From the NCBI GenBank assembly GCA_002440225.1, contig DJSH01000067.1, positions 27,232-41,710 of the forward strand: 14,479 bases of DNA. Direction: 5' to 3'. Of this stretch, positions 5,626 to 11,855 are shown in pieces. Each line of letters starts with the position of its first letter. Within the stretch, counting starts at the first letter, position 1. Origin of the DNA: Candidatus Segatella violae (GTDB lineage Bacteria > Bacteroidota > Bacteroidia > Bacteroidales > Bacteroidaceae). The position numbers and the translations under genes are program-made. The notes under the pieces were generated by a model. That model did no database searches. It had not been told where the DNA came from and saw nothing but the letters and a program-made list of their open reading frames with translations.

Positions 5626-5672
5626 GTATAAGTAAAAGAAATCTTTGTACAGAAGAGCAATTTAACTCTCAT

Positions 5673-5700
5673 GAGCTTCCACGGCTTCCCTTCCAGCCTA
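5673..5700. repeat. GGCTGGAAG repeat, copy 2 (no left arm)
   Basis: GAGCTTCCACGGCTTCCC followed by TTCCAGCCTA matches copy 1 at 1202-1228 apart from a few changes and one extra base. The left arm of the hairpin is absent. As at copy 1 it supplies the TAG stop of the adjacent minus-strand gene (here the 229-aa protein). Confidence 0.7.
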
Positions 5701-6387
5701 TTCGTAAATGTTATCAGACCTATCCGTGAAACCTGTACGATCCGTGTGCTCAAAATTCGGATTCAGCAATTCCGCCAACACCTCCAGCACCTCCTTTAGC
5801 TTCAGCGGCGGTTTCTGCTTGTTGAAGTCAGCAAACATCTTGCTCTTGGCATCCACGAAATGGCTCTGCACCACAATCCATTGCCCCACGCCCTCAGGCT
5901 TCACCACATACCCCTTCTCCAGCATCACCTTGAAGAGATACCAGAGCGAAGCCAGCGAGCCCTTCCACTTGATTTTCACATCGCTCGGCTTGCCCTCGAA
6001 GAGCGCCAGGAAATCATCCGGCTTCGTATCCCCATCTATCAACTCCGCCTTCAGAAGCCCCTGGAACAAGAGCATGAGACGATTTTGGCATTCCGAAAGA
6101 TAGCGATAAGAGAAAGTGGCTTTCGTCAACTTGGGGGTAGCCGATTTCTTCGCTTTCTTATCCCCTGCCTTGGAGCCAGCATTTGAGCCAGCCTTCCCAT
6201 TCGCATTCCCATGATACACATTCTGAATTCCGATGCCACCAGCCTCCACCTTTTGGATGCCCACGCCACCAGGTTCCACATGATGAATCTCTGCCTCCAC
6301 ATGCTTCTCCATCACCAGTTCTACCTTCCCATTGCCAGCAGACTTCATCAAAGCCTCCAGCAAGGCCTTCTTATCCTCTATTTCCAT
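5698..6387 (-). CDS. Protein of unknown function, 229 aa, last gene of PIN operon
   Basis: Its start overlaps the stop of the preceding gene by 10 nt, so translation is coupled. The N-terminal helix MEIEDKKALLEALMKSAGNGK is followed by two copies of a ten-residue unit, VEPGGVGIQK (37-46) and VEAGGIGIQN (47-56), then a flexible Gly/Ala/Lys linker (58-85). The rest (about 88-210) looks like a folded helical, possibly winged-helix domain, with KPDDFLALFEGKPSDVKI and WKGSLASLWYLFKVML. I recall similar N-terminal GGIGIQ units in unnamed Bacteroidales proteins but can assign no function. Residues 214-222 (HTDRTGFTD) are encoded exactly by a 27-base ATCCGTG triplet repeat, and the stop by the GGCTGGAAG repeat, so the natural C-terminus was probably replaced at this border. 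Confidence 0.65.
   Translation of the reverse strand: MEIEDKKALLEALMKSAGNGKVELVMEKHVEAEIHHVEPGGVGIQKVEAGGIGIQNVYHGNANGKAGSNAGSKAGDKKAKKSATPKLTKATFSYRYLSECQNRLMLLFQGLLKAELIDGDTKPDDFLALFEGKPSDVKIKWKGSLASLWYLFKVMLEKGYVVKPEGVGQWIVVQSHFVDAKSKMFADFNKQKPPLKLKEVLEVLAELLNPNFEHTDRTGFTDRSDNIYE
5722..5748. repeat. Triplet of 9-mers, ATCYGTG family, copy 2 (inside a CDS)
   Basis: Units ATCCGTGAA, ACCTGTACG and ATCCGTGTG follow without gap and are read in frame on the minus strand as HTD-RTG-FTD in the tail of the 229-aa protein. Related to 1728-1754 and 9430-9459. Confidence 0.6.
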
Positions 6388-7004
6388 ATCTCATTATTCA
6401 CATTTTTCTCTATATTCACCTCATCCGCACGCTGAATCACAGTAGAGTGAGGATTCTGCAAGTCACTAATTCTTTTCTCAATCTTGCGCTTATCTTCCAG
6501 CCATACCTCATCCTTCGAATCACCCATCAACTTTTCCAGCATGTGATAAATCGGTTTTAGTTCCGAATTATAATCATAGCAATGAGTCAAACAATAATTC
6601 ACAATGGCATCCAGTGAAACTCTCTTTGAGCTATCATCTCTTAGATCAATACCCCCCAATTTGAATTCTCGAACCTTCCTATTCTTACCAACCGCATAAC
6701 TTGGAAGCATATAGTTAGGTTTCCGTATTTCACCATTGATAGGAGGAGTTTCAAAACCATAGTTTATCTCCAAATATTTACCCACCGTGTCATATCTACC
6801 ATCCTTGACCACCAAATGATAAAGCTCAAACAGCACGTCATTGACAGCATAGCTACTCATATCCTTTTCAATCACCTCAATCTGGTGTTTCAATTCGAGC
6901 AAAGGAGACTGCACCACTTCTAGAGCTTGAAAAATTGCCTTTGCGATTTCACGGCAGTCAGTTATTGAGAATCCTCGATTGTCTTCCATTGTCTTTTTTC
7001 TCAT
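6378..7004 (-). CDS. Protein of unknown function, 208 aa, in PIN operon
   Basis: The ATG at 7004 overlaps the previous stop (ATGA), so it is translated with the coiled-coil membrane protein; Met6 is a possible alternative start. An N-terminal helical part (about 15-70) precedes a central region PPINGEIRKPNYMLPSYAVG and KVREFKLGGIDLRDD. Residues 128-175, with DAIVNYCLTHCYDYNSELK and KLMGDSKDEVWLEDKR, align without gaps to the frameshifted small gene at 4328-4650 (YC, C, EL, Y-x-M, LMGD, D-x-VWL shared), defining a small domain present twice in this window. There is no signal peptide or membrane span. I recognise no family; the shared domain may be an interaction or sensing module. Confidence 0.65.
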   Translation of the reverse strand: MRKKTMEDNRGFSITDCREIAKAIFQALEVVQSPLLELKHQIEVIEKDMSSYAVNDVLFELYHLVVKDGRYDTVGKYLEINYGFETPPINGEIRKPNYMLPSYAVGKNRKVREFKLGGIDLRDDSSKRVSLDAIVNYCLTHCYDYNSELKPIYHMLEKLMGDSKDEVWLEDKRKIEKRISDLQNPHSTVIQRADEVNIEKNVNNEIWK

Positions 7005-7837
7005 TTCACAAGATTAAATAAATCCATATTCTTCAATAAAGCCTTGCAAGCATTCAGTTCCTCTCGCAAGGCATTTAATTTATCACAAAGAATTTGATAT
7101 TCAGCGTTTTCCGGCAAGCTCTCCCATTTTTGATAAGCAGCCATTCTTCTTGCATTTTTTTTATCAGGACTATTGAAATAGCGACCTATCGCATAACAAA
7201 TGCACCCAAGAATAAATAGGATAACACAATACACGATATTTCTCATTGTCCCCTCCTTATCAAACCGAACTACAATGGCAAATATAGAAGAGAACATCAG
7301 CAAAGGCGAAAACACCTGCATCAAGTTGGGAAGCCGATTGTCAAAACTTGCCTTTCTTCCCAACTCCATTGGTTTCAACTTTTTTTCTAGCTCTGCGATT
7401 TCCTGCTCCAACTCATCCCTATGCACATATAGCGCATTCTTCTTCTCCGCTTCTATCTGTGCATTTCTAAACTCCACCACATACCCCTTCATTTCATGGA
7501 GCATCTTTCTTTGTTCCTCAAGCGACTCCTCCAATTTGGCATTATCTTTGTCCAACTGCTCGTTTCTTTGGTTAAGGTTTTCGTTTTTTTGCTGCAATCC
7601 GTCAATCTCCTGCGATTTTTTCATCGCCTCATCCTTCAGATTATCTACCTGCTCCGCGAGATGGCTATTTTCGGTTGACAGCTGGCTATGACTGGTATCA
7701 AAGGCAAGATTATCCTTGGCATTGGCTTCCACCAAGGCTCTACAATATCCATCAAGCCCATCGTCAGGATTGGCATCCACTGCCCCAATTACATTTTTTG
7801 CCCTTCGGTAGAGATTTTTGAGCAAGTCGCGATACAA
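7001..7837 (-). CDS. Coiled-coil protein with two membrane spans (C-terminal half of split PIN protein?)
   Basis: From a TTG at 7837 (no better start; GTG at 7780 is possible) it gives 278 aa. Residues about 52-155 form a long heptad-like coiled coil (EQVDNLKDEAMKKSQEIDG, NENLNQRNEQLDKDNAKLEE and so on). Two membrane spans follow, about 172-191 (LMQVFSPLLMFSSIFAIVV) and 200-218 (NIVYCVILFILGCICYAIG), then a charged helical tail. Its frame is open for about 18 codons above 7837 and overlaps the PIN gene's end by 49 nt. Reading upward from the TTG gives GEELSEDLYRDLLKN, a good helix continuing the PIN protein's KRFKDMV if one base is added near 7855. So it is probably the C-terminal half of a roughly 750-aa membrane-anchored PIN protein. 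The next gene overlaps by ATGA. Confidence 0.7.
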   Translation of the reverse strand: MYRDLLKNLYRRAKNVIGAVDANPDDGLDGYCRALVEANAKDNLAFDTSHSQLSTENSHLAEQVDNLKDEAMKKSQEIDGLQQKNENLNQRNEQLDKDNAKLEESLEEQRKMLHEMKGYVVEFRNAQIEAEKKNALYVHRDELEQEIAELEKKLKPMELGRKASFDNRLPNLMQVFSPLLMFSSIFAIVVRFDKEGTMRNIVYCVILFILGCICYAIGRYFNSPDKKNARRMAAYQKWESLPENAEYQILCDKLNALREELNACKALLKNMDLFNLVK

Positions 7838-9252
7838 ATCCTCCGACAGTTCCTCACCATATCCTTGAATCGTTTCACCACCTCATGCAGCTTCTCCCTG
7901 ACCTTGGCACGATGACCATTGATACATTGTGCCATCGTTGCCGCCAACAGGCCCGAAGACACATCAGAGGGTTTCGTATTATGCATCCACAAATCTATGA
8001 TCACCTTGCTAGTAGAAATCATATAGTCCTCATTGGGATGCAACACTTTATGGCAGAATTCCTTCAAGTCACGGTTGGTGGTCAAGAAATAGATGTTATT
8101 CCTCCCCTTGCGGGCTTCTCTCTGGTGCCTGATGTAGTCATCCATATAGATATCATGCACCTCTCGGAAATTGTCATTATAGAAATTTTCCTCCGATTTG
8201 CATTTGCTTCTCAATGCAGCCAGTTGCCTTACTGCCGACTTGCCCTTGTAGTCATACATCACCTGCCGTCTCTGGTCAGCGATGGCATTCGGGAAAATCA
8301 CCACCCCTTTGGCAGTTATCAGTTGTTCCAACTTCACTCTGATGCCCGCCACTTTCGATGCATCCAAGCCCCTGCGATGCCAAGCACTCGCAATGGCGGT
8401 ACCTTCGTAAGGTCCCTTGTTTTCTACGGACATCATGATTGTTTTCATCTCCTCGATGGTAAGGGGATGAATCTTCAACAAAGCTCCTGAGGAAAGGATG
8501 ATGTCGCATACCTCCTTGGCGCATAGTTCCATTTCGGGGGTTGACAAATCCAGCAGAGCCAAGGCGATAGACGTATCCAGATAAAACTCCGCTTTACTCC
8601 CTTCATCCCCATATTCGACTTTGGGTGGAGTGCTCTCCAAAAAAGCTGCGATGATAGAGCTCCAGAACAACTGGTCGGCCACCTTAAACAATGCCTTGTT
8701 GTTACGCTTGAGATGTTGCAGGAAGAAGATTACAGATGTATAGATAGCATCCAGTCTCTCATCGTCTTCTTGATTGAGACATTTGAGTACATTTTCAGTA
8801 TTCTGCGATATAAAGTCAACAAAGTTCACGCCCTCGTTAGCCACCTGTTCACGTTTCAAGAAGACGTTGAATTCCTCTTCTATCTCATTCATTTGGAGTT
8901 TGAATTCCCTTTCCTTCTCCTCATAAGTATTATCCTCCTCGTCGAAGGGTTCAGAGAGAATCTGAAAGCTCGCCTTATCCTCGAAGACTTTCAGTTTGAT
9001 AGTACTCTTAGGGCTAGCCTCCAATTTTTTTAGCGTCATCACGATGACCACGTGAGGGATGTGAATGCCAAAGAGCGTTTTGATTTTGTCAGCCACATCT
9101 TCAGCCATGGCATAATGCGAGCTTTCTTCTGGAGCGCCCTCCCAAATCTTCACCACAGCATACTTGATGATTGGGAAGTAGATGTCTGAGTAAAGTCCCC
9201 TGGCCCGATTAGCATAGAGTGCTGTAATCAAGGCAAAATTCGTTCTTTCCAT
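7789..9252 (-). CDS. PIN-domain nuclease with N-terminal winged-helix-like region, 487 aa
   Basis: Residues 222-400 show the PIN-fold acidic sites: FYLDTSIALALLDL (Asp226), HPLTIEEMKTI (Glu267/268), HDIYMDDYI (Asp367 or 371/372) and IYFLTTNRDLKEFC (Asp395). PIN domains are Mg-dependent ribonucleases (family knowledge). The N-terminal 100 residues (YSDIYFPIIKYAVVKIW, AEDVADKIKTLFGIHIPHVVI) look like a winged-helix domain, followed by an acidic coiled-coil stretch (105-135) and a helical region. The last 21 residues, from RNCRRICIATC on, are unlike the rest; a -1 shift after Val466 gives EELSEDLYRDLL and joins the coiled-coil membrane protein, so the true product may be about 750 aa and membrane-anchored. 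The start ATG at 9252 follows an AT-rich leader without clear promoter or Shine-Dalgarno. First gene of a four-frame overlapping operon, probably defensive (inference). Confidence 0.75.
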   Translation of the reverse strand: MERTNFALITALYANRARGLYSDIYFPIIKYAVVKIWEGAPEESSHYAMAEDVADKIKTLFGIHIPHVVIVMTLKKLEASPKSTIKLKVFEDKASFQILSEPFDEEDNTYEEKEREFKLQMNEIEEEFNVFLKREQVANEGVNFVDFISQNTENVLKCLNQEDDERLDAIYTSVIFFLQHLKRNNKALFKVADQLFWSSIIAAFLESTPPKVEYGDEGSKAEFYLDTSIALALLDLSTPEMELCAKEVCDIILSSGALLKIHPLTIEEMKTIMMSVENKGPYEGTAIASAWHRRGLDASKVAGIRVKLEQLITAKGVVIFPNAIADQRRQVMYDYKGKSAVRQLAALRSKCKSEENFYNDNFREVHDIYMDDYIRHQREARKGRNNIYFLTTNRDLKEFCHKVLHPNEDYMISTSKVIIDLWMHNTKPSDVSSGLLAATMAQCINGHRAKVREKLHEVVKRFKDMVRNCRRICIATCSKISTEGQKM

Positions 9253-9304
9253 AAATTTATATTTTTAGTAATTGAATATTCTAAGGCGTAAACCTAGACT
9301 ATCA

Positions 9305-9345
9305 AGGCAAAAGCGTGACCTGTGACCGTGACTTTTACAAAAAAC
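9305..9345. repeat. GTGACCTGTGACC repeat, copy 3
   Basis: AGGCAAAAGCGTGACC, then TGTGACCGTGACTTTTAC and a run of A. Bases 9305-9344 differ from 4741-4780 at only two or three positions. The downstream TTACGTTCAC part of copies 1 and 2 is absent. It lies 50 bases upstream of the PIN gene's start. Confidence 0.8.
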
Positions 9346-9408
9346 TCTTTTATCGCATATTCAGCCAATCCTTGCATCAACTCTGGAGAAAGTTGAAAAC
9401 ACAACAGA

Positions 9409-9427
9409 AGCGGACTCTTTGTCCGCT
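9409..9427 (-). terminator. Small hairpin, possible terminator after rfbC remnant
   Basis: AGCGGAC (9409-9415), loop TCTTT, GTCCGCT (9421-9427): a perfect 7-bp GC-rich stem 39 bases past the stop of the rfbC remnant. No good U run follows on the minus strand, so the role is uncertain. Confidence 0.4.
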
Positions 9428-9429
9428 CC

Positions 9430-9459
9430 ATCTGTGTCAATCTGCGTTAATCTGTGGAA
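9430..9459. repeat. Triplet of 10-mers, ATCTGTG family, copy 3
   Basis: ATCTGTGTCA, ATCTGCGTTA and ATCTGTGGAA follow directly. Same core as copies at 1728-1754 and 5722-5748 but with a 10-base period. It ends 6 bases before the rfbC remnant's stop. Confidence 0.65.
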
Positions 9460-9465
9460 GCCTCC

Positions 9466-9703
9466 TTAATACTCAAACGGACTCTCGAAGACCTTCAGCT
9501 TCTGATGCTTCGTATCCTTCTCTGAGAGATTGGCATACTCGGTAGGAATCTTCCAGTCTATCCCAAGGCTCTCATCCAATATCGAGATGCCACCATCAGC
9601 CTCTGGGTGATAGAACTCATCACACGGCTACATCCAGCACCCTACCCTTCACACATCTCACCAACTTGCTCTGCGTGAATGGCGGACGCTGGAAGTGCAA
9701 GCC
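9466..9703 (-). pseudogene. rfbC: rfbC remnant (dTDP-4-dehydrorhamnose 3,5-epimerase), internally deleted
   Basis: Reading down from 9703 on the minus strand gives GLHFQRPPFTQSKLVRC followed by VKGRVLDVAV and a stop, the middle of RfbC including the HxQ substrate strand. A few bases on, in another frame, reading resumes at CDEFYHPEADGGISILDESL and continues GIDWKIPTEYANLSEKDTKH to FESPFEY and the stop at 9466: the RfbC C-terminus. The roughly 45 residues normally between (DIRKGSPTFG to the catalytic region) and the whole N-terminus are gone. The 5' edge abuts the stop codon of the epimerase gene exactly. RfbC makes dTDP-L-rhamnose precursors for surface polysaccharide; this copy cannot be functional. 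The scars show deletions at this border of the polysaccharide locus. Confidence 0.85.
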
Positions 9704-10719
9704 TATTTCAGCCCCTTTCTGTCATTATCCTCAAACCAGTCCTCCAGCGCCTCCTCGAAGCACCACTTAAACTGATAGCCAGAGTTCTTCAGTTTCTCGC
9801 CACAGATGTTCGTGGAAATCTGAAGTTTCTTCACTCTTGCAGGACAGATGCCCATAGGCGAACCCAGCAGCATCGCCATCCTTGCCATTGGCATGATGAC
9901 CCAATTAGGAATATCAGGTACAAACTGCTTCAAGCCTGTCACTTTCTTCATTGCCTCCACGATATGCTGGATGGTATAGGCTGGCTCGAAGCAACAGTTG
10001 TACAGCTCTACTCCATGCTCATGATTCTCCAAGCGATAAAGCATGAAGCGCACCAATTCCTTCACATAGATACAAGCCTTGATGGTGTCCTTTCTGCCAG
10101 GGTAAGCAAACTTATGACCACGGATAGCCCAATACAATCTCGTGAAGTTTCCATTCTCACCCTTACCGAATACCACACCTGGGCGAACGATGGTAAGCTG
10201 ACGATTCTTGGCATCCCCATTCTGCCAAGCCATGTGAATCTTCTCTGCCACCAACTTCGAGATGCCGTATGCCGTGTTAGGCGTAGGCAATGTCGTTTCT
10301 TTCTTCAATTCCTCCGCAGCACCGTATGGCGCAATGCTCGAAGTGAACACAATCTTCTTGATGCCCCACTTCTCAGCGAAAGCCACCACGTTCTCTGCTC
10401 CACGAATATTCGTCTCGAAATACTCATGGTCTTCATGCCCAGGAGTGCGATGAACTGCAGCAAAGTTGAAGATGACATCGTCCTCAGTAGGAGTAAACGG
10501 CAAGTTCTCGATAGGCTTGCGGATGTCATACTCGATGAAGGTACTCTGCAACTTCTGCCCCTCCTTCAAAGCTGGCTTGTAATCCTTCACCACAGGGTTA
10601 GGGGTGCCCGGCTTTACGATGTCAAGGTTATATACTTGAGCGTTAGGATAACGCTCCTTAATCAAATTAGTGAGATGGGTACCGATGAAACCAGTACCGC
10701 CAGTGATAATATAGTTCAT
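9703..10719 (-). CDS. NAD(P)-dependent sugar epimerase/dehydratase (extended SDR), 338 aa
   Basis: The N-terminal Rossmann motif GGTGFIGTHL (7-16), the Ser pair in IVFTSSIAPYG (123-133) and the catalytic YGISK (Tyr151, Lys155) identify an extended short-chain dehydrogenase acting on nucleotide sugars. The length is normal for the family. VRPGVVFGKGENGNF after the active site is typical of substrate binding. Whether it is a 4-epimerase, 4,6-dehydratase or reductase cannot be told from these motifs. It lies downstream of the glycosyltransferase gene on the same strand (112-nt gap) and is followed directly by the rfbC remnant, so it belongs to a surface-polysaccharide locus. The C-terminal tail DWFEDNDRKGLK touches the deletion border and may have been altered. 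Confidence 0.85.
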   Translation of the reverse strand: MNYIITGGTGFIGTHLTNLIKERYPNAQVYNLDIVKPGTPNPVVKDYKPALKEGQKLQSTFIEYDIRKPIENLPFTPTEDDVIFNFAAVHRTPGHEDHEYFETNIRGAENVVAFAEKWGIKKIVFTSSIAPYGAAEELKKETTLPTPNTAYGISKLVAEKIHMAWQNGDAKNRQLTIVRPGVVFGKGENGNFTRLYWAIRGHKFAYPGRKDTIKACIYVKELVRFMLYRLENHEHGVELYNCCFEPAYTIQHIVEAMKKVTGLKQFVPDIPNWVIMPMARMAMLLGSPMGICPARVKKLQISTNICGEKLKNSGYQFKWCFEEALEDWFEDNDRKGLK

Positions 10720-10831
10720 ATTGCTTCTTGTTATATTCGGTCATACTCCTCCGATTGGAGCAGCAACCATCCTTTTACAAAGAAGCACTGGTTCTATTAG
10801 ACAGATTAGACAAACAACAAGGCTGTAAATG

Positions 10832-11637
10832 TCAACGTTTAGGTGAGAATCCATGCTTTCTAAAAAAAGTCATCATACTCTTCATATGAATGAACATTTT
10901 CTTCCCTATCTTCGAGCTAGCCCTCAGATGATTATGCGTCATCTGGGCGGAAGGCAGATACACCACAGGTCTATTTAGTTTCCAAGACCTTAGACATATA
11001 TCCTCATCCTCCATATAGAGAAAATAATCCGTGTCGAATCCACCGAGTTCGGCATAGAGTTCACGCTTCATAAACAAAGCTGCTCCTATCGCCCAATCTA
11101 CATTCTGCGTTTTCGAACAGTCGATGTCTTTACATAGATAGCGATTTATTTTCTCATTATCAGCACTATCCTTACCTTTAGTCAATCCTCTCGACACAAG
11201 ACTCTTCACATCAATATATCTTCTAACACTTCTTTGCAAAGAGCCGTCTGGGTTCAGTAATTGTGGCACGATAATACCCACCTCCTTATGCTTCTCCGCA
11301 TACTCCAGCATTTGCCCAAGCGCATCACCCTTGATAGTGATGTCTGGATTGATGATGGCGATATAATCCCCATGAGCAGCCAACACACCCTTGTTATTGT
11401 TCTCTCCAAATCCCAGTGCCTTTTGGTTTCTGATGATTGTCACTTGTGGATAATTCTCCTTGATGTACTCTACGGAGCCATCAGTTGAGCAATTATCCAC
11501 ATATATCATCTCCACCTCATCAGCTACATTCTGAGAAATGGGGGGGTAATATTCTGATATACAGAAGGCAACAAATCTTTAAGATAATTCAAATGATTCA
11601 TACCCACTGTGATGATAGAAATCTTAGGAGTTTCCAT
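10832..11637 (-). pseudogene. Family 2 glycosyltransferase, out of frame at a C7 tract (268 aa if in frame)
   Basis: ATG at 11637 gives METPKISIITVGMNHLNY, then LKDLLPSVYQNI, the classic GT-A start, but the frame is lost at seven C (minus strand, 11546-11540) and stops after FLRM. One base back it continues ISQNVADEVEMIYVDNCSTD and runs to 10832 with GFGENNNKG, IAIINPDITIKGD (the DxD-equivalent loop) and FLYMEDEDICLR (the acceptor-side ED motif). Eight C would restore TPPISQNVADE and a 268-aa rhamnosyltransferase-like enzyme. The open part alone (from 11515) lacks the first nucleotide-binding strand and should be inactive. Homopolymer C/G tracts in surface-sugar genes are typical contingency loci, so an OFF phase is plausible; a sequencing error is the simple alternative. 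It lies upstream of the sugar epimerase gene. Confidence 0.8.
11540..11546. repeat. G7/C7 homopolymer tract inside the glycosyltransferase gene
   Basis: Seven G on the plus strand lie exactly where the glycosyltransferase changes frame. Adding one base restores the full gene; tract-length slippage would switch it. Confidence 0.7.
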
Positions 11638-11656
11638 TATATTACATTTAAAAATA

Positions 11657-11688
11657 ATTCAACATTTAACACTCAATATTCAACATTT
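11657..11688. repeat. ATTCAACATTT mini-repeat beside the IS66 end
   Basis: ATTCAACATTT occurs at 11657-11667 and 11678-11688 (period 21) with a related TTAACACTCAAT between them. Same style as the repeat at 750-776. It abuts the probable IS66 end. Confidence 0.55.
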
Positions 11689-11716
11689 CGTAAGTATTCG
11701 GCCAACGCCGTATTGC

Positions 11717-11743
11717 CCATCTCAAAATAAAGCAGTAACTTTG
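11717..11743 (+). promoter_or_regulatory. Possible plus-strand promoter in the IS66 left end
   Basis: TAACTTTG (11736-11743) fits the -7 consensus; 19 nt upstream stands TTGC (about 11713-11716) instead of TTTG. It would fire into the 3' end of tnpC, giving an antisense or short RNA. It overlaps an imperfect inverted repeat (TCTCAAAATAAAG near 11720, CTTACTTTGAGA near 11763). Confidence 0.3.
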
Positions 11744-11793
11744 CACGGCGGCATCGTCTTATCTTACTTTGAGACAGGAATACGAAGTTTAGC

Positions 11794-11819
11794 CCTCCAT
11801 CGGCTCATGCCAATGGAGG
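11794..11819 (-). terminator. Hairpin after tnpC
   Basis: CCTCCAT (11794-11800) pairs with ATGGAGG (11813-11819) around a 12-nt loop, 37 bases past the tnpC stop. It could end the transposase transcript and also a plus-strand transcript from 11743. No U run on either side. Confidence 0.4.
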
Positions 11820-11855
11820 TTATACCTTAGATTTGACTAAATTTTAATTTCATTT

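Larger units (their letters stand above)
9253..9465. other. Non-coding border between PIN operon and polysaccharide genes
   Basis: No gene is visible. The stretch holds the third GTGACC repeat, a small hairpin and the ATCTGTG triplet listed separately. A promoter for the PIN operon should lie here but I find no convincing TTTG/TAnnTTTG pair. Confidence 0.6.

Noticed and set aside
7200..7691. 163-aa plus-strand ORF with Ser/Phe/Cys-rich content
   Set aside because: Reverse complement of Glu/Lys-rich coiled-coil codons, a known source of false ORFs.
7885..8524. 201-aa plus-strand and 82-aa minus-strand ORFs inside the PIN gene
   Set aside because: Both are alternative frames of the PIN coding sequence, whose own frame carries the conserved acidic residues.
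9679..10800. 373-aa plus-strand ORF across the epimerase gene
   Set aside because: It is longer than the real gene but antisense to an unmistakable Rossmann/YxxxK epimerase and rich in His, Cys and Arg without motifs.
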